Shown: in pieces, positions 44,451 through 53,198 of the stretch | Layout of the letters: each line of letters opens with the position of its first letter | Numbering within the stretch: the first letter of the stretch is position 1 | Source of the DNA: Salsuginibacillus halophilus | GTDB lineage: Bacteria; Bacillota; Bacilli; Bacillales; Marinococcaceae | Assembly: GCF_003014715.1 (NCBI RefSeq) | Contig: NZ_PYAV01000010.1 | Span: 1 to 64,000 of the forward strand | Direction: 5' to 3' | Length of the DNA: 64,000 nucleotides | The notes under the pieces: model-generated | The model's database searches: none | Seen by the model: the letters and a program-made list of their open reading frames with translations, nothing else | What the model was told of the DNA's origin: nothing | Program-made: the position numbers and the translations under genes

Positions 44451-44930
44451 TTAATTGAAAGTTTTAACTTCCTCGCTACTTAAATACGTATGATGCATAA
44501 GCGCGAAGTTGAGATTGTGTAACATATCACCGATGCCCCGGCAGTTTGCAAGTGGTTGGATTAAATCTTGGTGTTGAGAGAGCAAAGGGGCTAAAACCTT
44601 AAGATGTTTTTTTCCAGTCAAGGCTGCAATGGTTTGATAATTACCTAATCCTCGCTTAAGCCACATATCATTAAGTTTATCATGGTCGATGACGTAAGCA
44701 CTTTTATGGTGAAATCCTACATCATAAGGCTCGTGTATGAAATCGTCAGGAAAAAGAAAACCATGATGAGCGGATAATACGACCCAATCTGCGTTGTGCA
44801 TCTCTGTATATGCCACGCCGCGCTTAAAGAGCGTACCAGTATAAGCATTTCGGGCAGTTGTAGACCCGGTATTAGGGTCTTTATCCCATATTTTAGCTCG
44901 GCCTGGGGGAAGAATATAAATGAGTGTCAT
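44451..44930 (-). CDS. DUF6884-like protein
   Basis: 159-aa soluble protein recalling DUF6884: PPGRAKIWDKDPNTGSTTARNAYTGTLFKRGVAYTE near the start, then DWVVLSAHHGFLFPDDFIHEPYDVGF. Proteins of this type occur next to DNA-modification or phage functions, but nothing like that adjoins here. I start at the second of two consecutive ATGs (44930), 6 bases after AAAGGA. Function unknown. Confidence 0.65.
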   Translation of the reverse strand: MTLIYILPPGRAKIWDKDPNTGSTTARNAYTGTLFKRGVAYTEMHNADWVVLSAHHGFLFPDDFIHEPYDVGFHHKSAYVIDHDKLNDMWLKRGLGNYQTIAALTGKKHLKVLAPLLSQHQDLIQPLANCRGIGDMLHNLNFALMHHTYLSSEEVKTFN

Positions 44931-45095
44931 CATTAATCCTTTCTTGCACTTTACCGCCATTATACACCTGTTTACAAGCTCGGGCTATGTTTGGGGTGTT
45001 TACGCTCACCCACTGGGCTGGGAAGCATTTCGTGTGCGAAAATTTGTGATATACTAAAATCGTATTGAACGATGTGTGTGAAAGGAGAGCTTGAT

Positions 45096-45338
45096 ATGAC
45101 TTTAAAAGATTGGAAGGCTTATATTCAAAACAATCGTGTTGAAGTTGTCATAGCACTTGGACTAATTTTTGCTTCTTTAGGTATGGGGGTTGTCGGAAGT
45201 ATTGTTGTAGATACAGCTTATGATGGCTTTGCTGGGTTTTATTTAGGGTTAACTGCAGGGGCGCTTGTGCTTTTTTCAATATACATTGGAATTGCGAAAG
45301 TACTTTCGTTTAACAGTCATAAAAAGTCCTCATCTTAA
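45096..45338 (+). CDS. Small two-helix membrane protein
   Basis: 80-aa protein with two hydrophobic helices (VVIALGLIFASLGMGVVGSI; GFYLGLTAGALVLFSIYIGI) and a basic C-terminal tail. Unrecognised. ATG at 45096 behind AAAGGAGAG. Confidence 0.65.
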   Translation: MTLKDWKAYIQNNRVEVVIALGLIFASLGMGVVGSIVVDTAYDGFAGFYLGLTAGALVLFSIYIGIAKVLSFNSHKKSSS

Positions 45339-45440
45339 GCTGAAACCTTTGCGGGCCTATGTGATGTCTTAAGCAGGAGCATACCCTTTTTAACCTTTGT
45401 TTTTTCTGCTCAGGATTGATTCAGAAATGAGGCATTTTTC

Positions 45441-45869
45441 ATGATGGTTTATTTGATAAGCGCATTCATTTGCGCTTTTGTTCTTCCTTTGTTTTTAGTG
45501 TTAGTGATGTACGGGCTGTTTGAAGGGCTGATTGTTGTAACAATTGGGAGCTTGTTTCAGCAGATGTTTCCTTTAACATTGTTATTTTACATACTTGTTG
45601 GTGTTCCTGGCGCGTGGGCTGTGGATCGTATGTTTAGCCGCTGGCGGACTGAGGATGGAGTGTTCTATCAAAGCTTAATCTTGTTTGCTTACGGGGTCGT
45701 TGGGGCCCTGGTTCTAGTCGTTTATATGATGGCTTTTCAAGTGGCTGACCTTACACCTCAGCTTGATTTTTTGTTTGCTGTTGTACCTGGTTTTATCGGT
45801 GGGGTCCTTTTGTTTATCATCATTCGAGCATTGCGCTGGTTTGCTGTTAAATTTTGGATGAATTCGTAA
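45441..45869 (+). CDS. Hypothetical four-helix membrane protein
   Basis: 142-aa integral membrane protein with four predicted helices and an RWRTEDG loop after the second. Unrecognised. The ATG at 45441 is followed by a second ATG; GAGG lies 8 bases upstream. A terminator follows. Confidence 0.62.
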   Translation: MMVYLISAFICAFVLPLFLVLVMYGLFEGLIVVTIGSLFQQMFPLTLLFYILVGVPGAWAVDRMFSRWRTEDGVFYQSLILFAYGVVGALVLVVYMMAFQVADLTPQLDFLFAVVPGFIGGVLLFIIIRALRWFAVKFWMNS

Positions 45870-45874
45870 AGCTG

Positions 45875-45907
45875 TAGCCTCTCCTATTTTGGAGAGGCTG
45901 ATTTTTT
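45875..45907 (+). terminator. Terminator
   Basis: Stem AGCCTCTCC/GGAGAGGCT with a 6-base loop and GATTTTTT. Confidence 0.88.
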
Positions 45908-45927
45908 AATGAGATTAGGTGAAGCAT

Positions 45928-47304
45928 ATGTATCCGACAGCGGCTTGGCCGGAAAAAATCAGGTTATTTTTATTCGTTATGGCACCGATCGTTGTAACAC
46001 AAATCGGGATGTATGCCATGAAATTTATCGATACATTAATGTCAGGCCGGGCAGGAGCTGTTGACCTTGCCGGTGTAGCGGTAGGCTCAAGTCTGTGGCT
46101 CCCGGTGTTTACGGCTTTGAATGGAATCATGCTCGGATTAACACCGATCGCAGCTCAACATATTGGCGCATCACGTAAAGATGATGCGGCCCATGATATT
46201 ACACAAGGACTATATTTATCCGTTGTTTGCAGTACAGTCGTAATTTTACTCGGAGCTGTTTTTTTAGATGTCGTATTAAACGCCATGAGTCTTGAGCCGG
46301 CAGTGCGTGAAGTCGCTCGTAATTATTTAATCGGTTTGTCATTTGGTATTTATCCTTACTTTGCATCAATGGCGCTGCGCAGCTTTATGGATGCACAAGG
46401 TGAAACACGTATGACGATGACAGTGATTTTAAGTGCGCTTCCGGTCAATGCCTTTTTCAACTACGGATTAATTTTTGGAAACTTTGGTTTACCGGAGCTT
46501 GGCGGGGCAGGTGCTGGTTATGCGACGGCTGCTACCTATACGGTAATGTTTGTATTGTATGCCTTGTTTGCATCAAAGCTTCACCGCTTTCAGTCGTACC
46601 GTCTGCTTAGGTTTTGGCCGCGTGTGTCGCTTCATAAATGGAAAGAGCTTTTAAAAGTCGGTCTCCCAATCGGCTTCACAATATTTTTTGAAACGAGCAT
46701 TTTTGCTGCAGTGACACTTTTGATGAGCGGTTTTCAAACAGAAGTGCTCGCAGCCCATCAAGCCGCTATTAACTTTGCTTCGCTTTTATATATGCTGCCG
46801 CTCAGCATTGCGATGACGCTAACGATTGCTGTTGGCTATGAAGTTGGTGCCGGCAGACTGCGTGATGCCAATCAATATACTGGGCTGGGCATGCTGGTTG
46901 CATTTTTACTCGGGTTATTTGCCTGCTTTGTGATTTATGTTTCAAGGGATACGGTTTCTGCTTGGTATACCTCTGACCAAGAGGTAGCGTTTTGGATGCA
47001 GCAGTTTTTAATATATGCGATCTTCTTTCAAATGTCAGATGCGGTAGCTTCACCGATACAAGGTGTCCTTAGAGGTTATAAAGATGTGAATGTTCCATTT
47101 TTAATTGCGTTCGTTTCATTTTGGCTGATCGGACTGCCGTTTGGTATTTCTATCGCTTCATTCACGACGTTTGGTCCGTTTGGTTACTGGCTTGGACTAA
47201 TTGCGGCGCTCGGGGTTATGGCTGTCCTCCTTTTTTTCCGTTTACGCTGGATGCAAAAACGAACCGCAGCTTTAGTTAGCTTAAATTCGCCAAAATCAGG
47301 GTAA
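45928..47304 (+). CDS. MATE family efflux transporter
   Basis: 458-aa, 12-helix Na+ or H+ coupled multidrug exporter. Family segments are QIGMYAMKFIDTLMSGRAGAVDLAGVAVGSS, LGLTPIAAQHIGA, PVNAFFNYGLIFGNFGLPELGGAGAGYATA and QGVLRGYKDVNVP (NorM-like). ATG at 45928 with AGGTG 6 bases upstream; a GTG at 45919 is in frame. Substrates cannot be predicted. Confidence 0.92.
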   Translation: MYPTAAWPEKIRLFLFVMAPIVVTQIGMYAMKFIDTLMSGRAGAVDLAGVAVGSSLWLPVFTALNGIMLGLTPIAAQHIGASRKDDAAHDITQGLYLSVVCSTVVILLGAVFLDVVLNAMSLEPAVREVARNYLIGLSFGIYPYFASMALRSFMDAQGETRMTMTVILSALPVNAFFNYGLIFGNFGLPELGGAGAGYATAATYTVMFVLYALFASKLHRFQSYRLLRFWPRVSLHKWKELLKVGLPIGFTIFFETSIFAAVTLLMSGFQTEVLAAHQAAINFASLLYMLPLSIAMTLTIAVGYEVGAGRLRDANQYTGLGMLVAFLLGLFACFVIYVSRDTVSAWYTSDQEVAFWMQQFLIYAIFFQMSDAVASPIQGVLRGYKDVNVPFLIAFVSFWLIGLPFGISIASFTTFGPFGYWLGLIAALGVMAVLLFFRLRWMQKRTAALVSLNSPKSG

Positions 47305-47378
47305 TAATACCGAAGGATGATGTGATCATTTCTATTGGAGATGTTAAGTGAATATTAATGTTAAGGAGGTGGAAGTTG

Positions 47379-48008
47379 ATGGATGTAAGTGAGTATATCC
47401 GTTCGCTTCATGCCAATGAAGATGAACATTTAAAGCGGATCAAGCAGGCGGTGTATGAAGCAGAAATGCCGGAGATTTCAATTCCACCGGAAACAGGGCA
47501 GGCGCTAAAACTGCTCATCCGTATGACAAACCGAAAGCGTGTGCTTGAAATCGGATGCTTGGGGGGGTATAGCAGCTTATGGATGGCCCGAGGCCTTGCT
47601 GAAGACGGTGTTGTTGTATCGCTTGAAAAAGAAAAAAAACATGTTGAAGTCGCCAAAAAAGAGCTCGAGCAAACTCCGGACGGGCAAAAGATTTCGATTC
47701 GCCACGGAGACGCACTTGAAGCACTACAAACGATGAGTGAGGAAAATGAGCGCTTTGATTTCTTTTTTATTGATGCAGATAAAGAGCGTTACGAAGCTTA
47801 TCTTGATGCATGTATTGAGATTGCTCAACCTGGCGCAATTATTGCAGCAGATAATGTATTGTGGAAGAACCGTGTAATTGATCCGGATGTACAAGATGAC
47901 TTAACAATTGATGTACGCAGTTTTAATGAAACAGTCGCAGCTGATGATCGCGTCGACAGCTTAATTCTTCCTATTGGTGATGGTTTAACGGTGGCGCTTG
48001 TTCGTTAA
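47379..48008 (+). CDS. SAM-dependent O-methyltransferase (caffeoyl-CoA OMT-like)
   Basis: 209-aa class I methyltransferase of the Methyltransf_3 group. SAM motif VLEIGCLGGYSSLWMA, acidic residue VSLEKEKKHVEVAKK, metal/catalytic FDFFFIDADKERYEAYLDA, and DNVLWKNRVIDP. Bacterial members (TrmR/YrrM) methylate tRNA or catechols; YrrM/TrmR acts on tRNA U34, but I cannot tell which applies. ATG at 47379 behind AAGGAGGTG. Confidence 0.88.
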   Translation: MDVSEYIRSLHANEDEHLKRIKQAVYEAEMPEISIPPETGQALKLLIRMTNRKRVLEIGCLGGYSSLWMARGLAEDGVVVSLEKEKKHVEVAKKELEQTPDGQKISIRHGDALEALQTMSEENERFDFFFIDADKERYEAYLDACIEIAQPGAIIAADNVLWKNRVIDPDVQDDLTIDVRSFNETVAADDRVDSLILPIGDGLTVALVR

Positions 48009-48052
48009 TCAAACCGATATGAAATTAGAAGTGAAAAACAGGAGGATGTAAT

Positions 48053-48808
48053 ATGCGTGAATGGAAGCTTCCAGTTATAAACGCGGTGACGCTCGCTGTT
48101 GTAGTGATCATGAATGCTTTGTCTAACCTTCTTCCTTTTAACAATCAGACGGTTGGGGAAATTTCTGATCGATTAAATGTTTTATTTACGCCGGCAGGCT
48201 ATGTTTTTTCGATTTGGAGTTTAATTTATGTACTGCTCGCGATATGGGTGGTGCGTCAGTTTGTGACGCAAGCTGGACGGGAGAGTGCCGAACGCGTTGG
48301 ATTTTGGTTTCTTATAAGTTCAGTATTTAATGTAAGCTGGCTTGTTTTATTTCATTATGAGTTGTTTACCGCAACGATGGTTGTTATGACGCTTTTGCTA
48401 TTGTCATTAATCATCATTTACCGTCGTTTGGATACCTTAACAGGGAGGAAGAAAATCGATTTACTCCCCTTCTCTGTATACATCGGTTGGATTTCGGTTG
48501 CTTTTATTGTGAACATTGGGGTAGTTCTACGTGCTCAAGGCATAGATGGATGGATCATCTCTGGTGAATTATGGACGATCGTTGCGTTAGTTCTCGGCGT
48601 TGTGCTGGCACTTCTGTTTTCGACCACGTTTTCTGACATCGTTTATCCACTCGTGTTTATATGGGCGTATATCGGAATTAGCGTTGAACGTTTTGAAACT
48701 TATCCGCTTTTAGCTGTAACTGCATCTTTTCTAGCCGGGGTTTTAGCGCTTGGTGTCGTACTGTCTTCGTTTCAGCGGTCGAAACAGCACCGCAAGACAA
48801 GTGGTTAA
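48053..48808 (+). CDS. TspO/MBR-like tryptophan-rich membrane protein
   Basis: 251-aa membrane protein with seven predicted helices. The first half carries FTPAGYVFSIWSLIYVLLAIWVV and SSVFNVSWLVLFHYELF, the signatures of the long TspO-like (tryptophan-rich sensory protein) group, which is distantly related to five-helix TspO. Function unknown; porphyrin or light response is only a family-level idea. AGGAGG precedes the ATG. Confidence 0.75.
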   Translation: MREWKLPVINAVTLAVVVIMNALSNLLPFNNQTVGEISDRLNVLFTPAGYVFSIWSLIYVLLAIWVVRQFVTQAGRESAERVGFWFLISSVFNVSWLVLFHYELFTATMVVMTLLLLSLIIIYRRLDTLTGRKKIDLLPFSVYIGWISVAFIVNIGVVLRAQGIDGWIISGELWTIVALVLGVVLALLFSTTFSDIVYPLVFIWAYIGISVERFETYPLLAVTASFLAGVLALGVVLSSFQRSKQHRKTSG

Positions 48809-48869
48809 ATTGAAGTCAAAATGGGAAAAGCCATACAGCGATTGATTTAGTTTTTAAAGGAGGCTTATC

Positions 48870-49097
48870 ATGCCAGCGACAAAAGAAGATGTACGAGCTT
48901 TAGTCGATCATTTGCGTCAAGAACAGCTTGATGCTGTGTATGAGTTCATTCAAGAGATGAAAGATACGGATGAAGGTTCTATGACCAAAGGGGAAATCGA
49001 GGGCTTGTACGATGAGGAAGCTTACTTTTCCGAAGGGGAAAACAACCCTTTTGATGAGCTTCAACAAAAGGACATAGCCCGTAAAGATCGGTTGTAA
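48870..49097 (+). CDS. Small acidic hypothetical protein
   Basis: 75-aa acidic helical protein. RALVDHLRQEQLDAVYEFIQEMKD resembles the short helical segments found in antitoxin-like or DUF2281-type proteins, but no toxin gene is adjacent. AAAGGAGG precedes the ATG and a terminator follows, so it is likely expressed alone. Confidence 0.6.
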   Translation: MPATKEDVRALVDHLRQEQLDAVYEFIQEMKDTDEGSMTKGEIEGLYDEEAYFSEGENNPFDELQQKDIARKDRL

Positions 49098-49104
49098 TTG
49101 TTGT

Positions 49105-49137
49105 CAGCCCGCTGAAAGCTTCGGCGGGCTGCTTTTT
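49105..49137 (+). terminator. Terminator
   Basis: Stem CAGCCCGC/GCGGGCTG with a 10-11 base loop and CTTTTTG. Confidence 0.85.
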
Positions 49138-49168
49138 GAATGGTTACATATAGATGGGAGGCGGCGTC

Positions 49169-50479
49169 GTGAGTTCAAATAAAAAATATGATTTTATTGG
49201 TATCGGGATTGGCCCGTTTAATTTAGGATTGGCAGCGTTAAGTGATTCAGTTAATGAACTAGAAACGGCATTTTTTGAACAGGATGCCTCATTTGTGTGG
49301 CACCCAGGGATGCTGCTTGAAGGTACTGTGTTAAATTCAAGTTTTATCGCCGATCTTGTGACATTTGCAGATCCAACAAGCAGGTATACATTTTTAAATT
49401 ACTTACATGAACATAACCGGCTTTACAAATTTTTCTTTAATAAGACACTGCATATGCCTCGTAAAGAGTACGAAAACTACGGGCGTTGGGTAGCAGATCA
49501 ACTCGACTCCTGCCATTTTAGCTCTAGAGTTGAAGATGTGACCGAAGAAGCGGATGGTTATGCTGTACACGTCCGTGATTTACAGACTGATCAATCTCAA
49601 GTGTACTATACTAACCATGTTGTTGTAGGAACAGGAACAGCGCCACAAGTCCCCGGTGGTTTAGAAAACAATTTAAATGAAGATGTGTGTCACAGCAGTA
49701 CCTACCGATATGAAGCATCTCATATGAAGCAATCCGATAAGATTGTCGTCGTAGGCGCAGGGCAAAGTGCGGCGGAAATATTTCATGATTTACTAAAAGA
49801 TCAAAAGCATTTTGATTATCACTTAACATGGCTAACGCGTTCTCATCAGTTTTTTCAAGCTGAAGAAGCAAAACTGGCCCGCGAAATTTTTTCACCGGAT
49901 TACGTTCGGTATTTTCGTTCACTTCACATCGATAATCGCTTAGAGGCGTTGCCTCCTTTGGACCAAGCGCGTAAAGGAATTGAACCAGATACGTTAATGG
50001 CGATTTATGAATTGCTGTATCACCGCTCTGTTGAAGATCAAGAGCCGCAAGTTACGTTACAGCCGTTAAGCGAAGTAAATGATGTGAAGTATGAACAAAA
50101 GAGTGGTCGCTACACCCTTGAAGCTTATCAGCATCAAAAAGAAGAACATTTTCAAGTTGCTGCAGATAAAGTCATTATGGCCACAGGTTTTACGCCGAAA
50201 GTTCCTGACTGGTTGAATCGTTTCGATCACGTGATTGAACGTGAAGGTGACAACTATTATAAAGTCACAGATGATTTTCAATTATCTTTTACGGACCGCC
50301 GCCGCCACTCGATTTATATGCTAACGAATTTAGATCATTCACACGGATCAGCGGCGACAAATCTAGGGTTGTCAGTATTTCGGAACCAAATAATTATTAA
50401 CAGCATCATGGGGCGCGAAGTTTATCCGCTGAAAACAAATACGGTATTTCAACAATTCATGCCTTCAAATGAAGTATAG
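49169..50479 (+). CDS. Lysine/ornithine N-monooxygenase (IucD/SidA/PvdA family)
   Basis: 436-aa flavoprotein hydroxylating a diamine side chain, the first step of hydroxamate siderophore synthesis. FAD site IGIGIGPFNLGLAAL, substrate-side NSSFIADLVTFADPTSRYTFLNYLHEHNRLYKF, NADPH site VVGAGQSAAEIFHDLL, and ATGF near the end. GTG start at 49169 with GGGAGG upstream. No NIS synthetase, NRPS, acetyltransferase or siderophore transporter gene is beside it, and it appears monocistronic, so the pathway partners must be elsewhere. Confidence 0.9.
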   Translation: MSSNKKYDFIGIGIGPFNLGLAALSDSVNELETAFFEQDASFVWHPGMLLEGTVLNSSFIADLVTFADPTSRYTFLNYLHEHNRLYKFFFNKTLHMPRKEYENYGRWVADQLDSCHFSSRVEDVTEEADGYAVHVRDLQTDQSQVYYTNHVVVGTGTAPQVPGGLENNLNEDVCHSSTYRYEASHMKQSDKIVVVGAGQSAAEIFHDLLKDQKHFDYHLTWLTRSHQFFQAEEAKLAREIFSPDYVRYFRSLHIDNRLEALPPLDQARKGIEPDTLMAIYELLYHRSVEDQEPQVTLQPLSEVNDVKYEQKSGRYTLEAYQHQKEEHFQVAADKVIMATGFTPKVPDWLNRFDHVIEREGDNYYKVTDDFQLSFTDRRRHSIYMLTNLDHSHGSAATNLGLSVFRNQIIINSIMGREVYPLKTNTVFQQFMPSNEV

Positions 50480-50699
50480 TACAGCAAAGTAAAGCGTAAG
50501 CGTATAAATGATGTGAAAGTGTAAATATTAATCACAGCGATGCTCACTGAATCATCAAGATGTTTCAAAAATGTAAGATAAGATCGTGTATTATGTGAAA
50601 AGTTGTAAAAGAAAGCTTTTTATGTTTCATGAAGTGTTTACGTGGAATATAGACAAATGTAAACATTAATACTGCAATTATCTTTAAGGAGGATGTTTT

Positions 50700-50963
50700 A
50701 TGAATAAGAAGCTTTTATATGCAGGTCTGACAGGTGTACTCACATTAGGCGTTATGGCAGGTTGCGGTGACGACGATATGGATCCGGATGACGGCATGGG
50801 CGAAGACGACCCAATGGAGGAAGATGGCGGCGACTTGGACATGGATGACGACGATGACGACATGGATCTAGATGACGACGATGATGATGACGATGACGAT
50901 GATGATGACGATGACGACATGGATCTAGATGACGACGACGATGACGACGATGATGATTTATAA
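50700..50963 (+). CDS. Asp-rich lipoprotein
   Basis: 87-aa predicted lipoprotein: MNKKLLYAGLTGVLTLGVMAGC lipobox with Cys22, then about 65 residues of which roughly two thirds are Asp, including runs of 16 and 10 Asp split by MDL units. The DNA is a GAY-codon repeat with an internal near-duplicate (GACATGGATCTAGATGACGA twice). It has AAGGAGG and its own terminator, so it should be expressed. The tail could bind Ca2+ or other cations at the cell surface. Unrecognised as a family. Confidence 0.7.
   Translation: MNKKLLYAGLTGVLTLGVMAGCGDDDMDPDDGMGEDDPMEEDGGDLDMDDDDDDMDLDDDDDDDDDDDDDDDDMDLDDDDDDDDDDL
50860..50955 (+). repeat. GAY-codon microsatellite with duplicated ATGGATCTAGATGACG unit
   Basis: In-frame run of GAT/GAC codons, prone to length change, coding the poly-Asp tail. 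Confidence 0.85.
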
Positions 50964-50998
50964 AATTTAATGTAAAGTCCGGCATGCCGGAACTTTGA

Positions 50999-51027
50999 GC
51001 TGCCCTGTTTATACAGGGCAGTTTTTT
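50999..51027 (+). terminator. Terminator after Asp-rich lipoprotein
   Basis: Stem CTGCCCTGT/ACAGGGCAG with a TTAT loop and TTTTTTG. Confidence 0.9.
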
Positions 51028-51090
51028 GTACAGGTGCAGTGTTCATTGATATGGCGCCGGTGGATCAAAAAATCCTGGAGGTGAAAAACA

Positions 51091-51492
51091 ATGTTAACAT
51101 CCGCTGCATGGTGGTTCGCAGCAGCACTTTCATTGGCAGCAGGCGCCTTAGGTTTCATTGTCCTACTTACTGTGCATTATTATATTGAAAAAGATTTAAA
51201 TCAACGAGTGCCATTTTTTCCGTTTAATTTGCTTGCTGTCCTTTTCATCACTTCATTTTTTGGTGGCACATTTACGATGGTTTACGGTATCATATTCGAA
51301 GGTGTTCGCGACATTGGCTGGTTTTATGTCTTGTTAAAAGCTTATATAATGCCGTTACCGTTGCTTTTGGCAGGTTATATTTTTTTGTTTCCGCAATTTC
51401 GTTCATGGCGCCGTCCATATCAAGCAGTGGAAGGAACAAACGTGGTGAAATTAAAAACACGGCATTATCAAAAGCGAAGTCGTTATATTTAA
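51091..51492 (+). CDS. Hypothetical four-helix membrane protein
   Basis: 133-aa protein with four hydrophobic segments and a basic C-terminal tail (KLKTRHYQKRSRYI). Unrecognised. GGAGGTG lies upstream of the ATG; the RNase HI gene follows after 18 bases. Confidence 0.62.
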   Translation: MLTSAAWWFAAALSLAAGALGFIVLLTVHYYIEKDLNQRVPFFPFNLLAVLFITSFFGGTFTMVYGIIFEGVRDIGWFYVLLKAYIMPLPLLLAGYIFLFPQFRSWRRPYQAVEGTNVVKLKTRHYQKRSRYI

Positions 51493-51510
51493 AGATAGGC
51501 TGGTGGCAGT

Positions 51511-52119
51511 ATGGCGAAAACAAAATATTATGTTGTCTGGAAAGGTCGTAAGCCGGGAATTTACACCTCGTGGCCGGCATGTGAAGAACAAGTTAAAGGT
51601 TATCCAGGGGCTCAGTTTAAATCATTTCAATCAAAAGCAGAAGCAGAAGCAGCCTACTACCAAACGGAGAAGCAAGCGCCTGCGCACACGGGTGAAAAAA
51701 ATCAAGCTGGATATATCGAAGAAAGTATTTCAGTTGATGCTGGATCACACGGAAATCCAGGCATCGTTGAGTTCCGGGGGGTTTATACGAAGACGGGTGA
51801 GGTTGTGTTTCAAAGTCCAAAAATTCATATTGGCACGAACAATATGGGAGAGTTTCTTGCCATTGTGGAAGCTTTAAAGTGGTTAAAAGAGAAAGAGGAG
51901 CACGCTTGGCCGGTTTATTCAGACTCGGCAACAGCAATGAAATGGGTGCGCGAGCGTAAAGTTAACTCAACACTGAAACGAAATGCAGACAGTGAAGATA
52001 TGTGGCAGCGCATCGATGCTGCTTTACAATGGCTTAAGGAAAATAGCTGGTCAAACCCGATCTTGAAGTGGGACACGAAAACGTGGGGAGAGATTAAGGC
52101 AGATTATGATCGAAAATAA
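51511..52119 (+). CDS. rnhA: Ribonuclease H1 with N-terminal hybrid-binding domain
   Basis: 202-aa enzyme degrading RNA in RNA-DNA hybrids. Residues 1-50 are a viroplasmin/hybrid-binding domain (YYVVWKGRKPGIYTSW...VKGYPGAQFKSF). The RNase H domain follows with carboxylates Asp76 (SVDAGSHGNPG), Glu114 (NNMGEFLAIVEAL), Asp138 (VYSDSATAMKWV) and a final Asp at 198 or 200. The ribosome site is weak. This resembles the YpdQ/YpeP-type RNase H of bacilli but with a full active site. Confidence 0.88.
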   Translation: MAKTKYYVVWKGRKPGIYTSWPACEEQVKGYPGAQFKSFQSKAEAEAAYYQTEKQAPAHTGEKNQAGYIEESISVDAGSHGNPGIVEFRGVYTKTGEVVFQSPKIHIGTNNMGEFLAIVEALKWLKEKEEHAWPVYSDSATAMKWVRERKVNSTLKRNADSEDMWQRIDAALQWLKENSWSNPILKWDTKTWGEIKADYDRK

Positions 52120-52131
52120 AGGGGGCTGGCA

Positions 52132-53139
52132 ATGTACAGCATCAATATCTTAGATCAATCGCCTGTGGCTGTAGGGGAGACACCAGCTGAGGCGCTTCGA
52201 AACACTGTTAAGCTGGCGGAAACGGCTGAAGCCTGCGGTTATGACCGCTTCTGGGTTTCTGAACATCATGACACCCCAAGTCTGGCAGGGTCAAGCCCTG
52301 AAGTACTGCTTGCACATATTGCAGCCAAAACCTCTACGATTAAACTCGGTTCAGGCGGTGTGCTTTTACCCCATTACAGCGCATATAAGGTAGCTGAACA
52401 GTTTAAAGTATTGTCAGCACTCGCCCCGGGGCGAATCGAGCTCGGTGTCGGCCGCGCACCCGGCGGGATGCCAAGAGCTACTATGGCACTGCAGGAGGGA
52501 ACAAAACGAGATGTCGCCCGGTATCCGGAGCAGATTGAAGACGTCCTTTCTTACCTGCATGATACACTAGAAGAGCATCATCCATATTACGGTTTAAAAG
52601 CGACACCTCAAGTAGCAGAGCCACCCCAGATGTGGATTTTAGCTTCTACACCGGGAAGTGCGGAGCTTGCTGCGAAAGAAGGGCTGCCGCTTTGCTTTGC
52701 TCATTTCATTAATCCTGCAGATGGACGTGAAGCTGTAGATTACTATTTAAAGAACTTTACACCTTCACCTGGTTTGCCCGAACCTAAACTGATGATTGCA
52801 GTATTTGTTGTATGTGCAGATACTGAAGAAAAGGCTGAAGAAGAAGCGCTTATTATGGATGATGTATTGCTGTCAATTGAATACGGTAAGCAAATTGAAG
52901 GCATTCCTACAAAAGAAGAGGTTGCCATGAAAAGCTACACATCATTTGAGCAGGACCGGATTAAACAGAACCGTGAGCGCATGTTTGTAGGTACTGGAGA
53001 TTCAATTCGTCAGCAGGTAGATCATCTTCAGCATTTTTATCCGACAGAGAACTGGATGTTTGTCTCACTTGCGCGTGATTTTGAAATGAAGCGCCAAGGG
53101 TATGAACAAATTTCCAATTCCTTTTTCGACCACGTTTAA
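52132..53139 (+). CDS. LLM class flavin-dependent oxidoreductase
   Basis: 335-aa luciferase-like (FMN/F420-type TIM barrel) protein of the MsnO8/YvbT group: SINILDQSPVAVGETPAEALRNTVKLAETAEACGYDRFWVSEHH and LGSGGVLLPHYSAYKVAEQFKVLSALAPGRIELGVGRAPGG split across its core. Likely FMN-dependent; substrate unknown. AAAGGGGG precedes the ATG, 12 bases after the RNase H stop, so co-transcription is likely. Confidence 0.9.
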   Translation: MYSINILDQSPVAVGETPAEALRNTVKLAETAEACGYDRFWVSEHHDTPSLAGSSPEVLLAHIAAKTSTIKLGSGGVLLPHYSAYKVAEQFKVLSALAPGRIELGVGRAPGGMPRATMALQEGTKRDVARYPEQIEDVLSYLHDTLEEHHPYYGLKATPQVAEPPQMWILASTPGSAELAAKEGLPLCFAHFINPADGREAVDYYLKNFTPSPGLPEPKLMIAVFVVCADTEEKAEEEALIMDDVLLSIEYGKQIEGIPTKEEVAMKSYTSFEQDRIKQNRERMFVGTGDSIRQQVDHLQHFYPTENWMFVSLARDFEMKRQGYEQISNSFFDHV

Positions 53140-53198
53140 AGCATGCAGCAAGTGGGAATTTTACATGCGGAACACGATAGTAAAAGGGAGGTACTTGT

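Noticed and set aside
44451-44930. Defence island or phage gene suggested by the DUF6884-like protein
   Set aside because: Neighbours are ordinary membrane protein genes; no other phage, restriction or toxin genes are nearby.
48870-49097. Antitoxin gene
   Set aside because: Short acidic helical protein with no adjacent toxin-like gene and its own terminator; left as hypothetical.
50684-51046. Antisense 120-aa Ser-rich frame
   Set aside because: Shadow of the GAY-codon repeat of the Asp-rich lipoprotein, which has its own ribosome site, lipobox and terminator.
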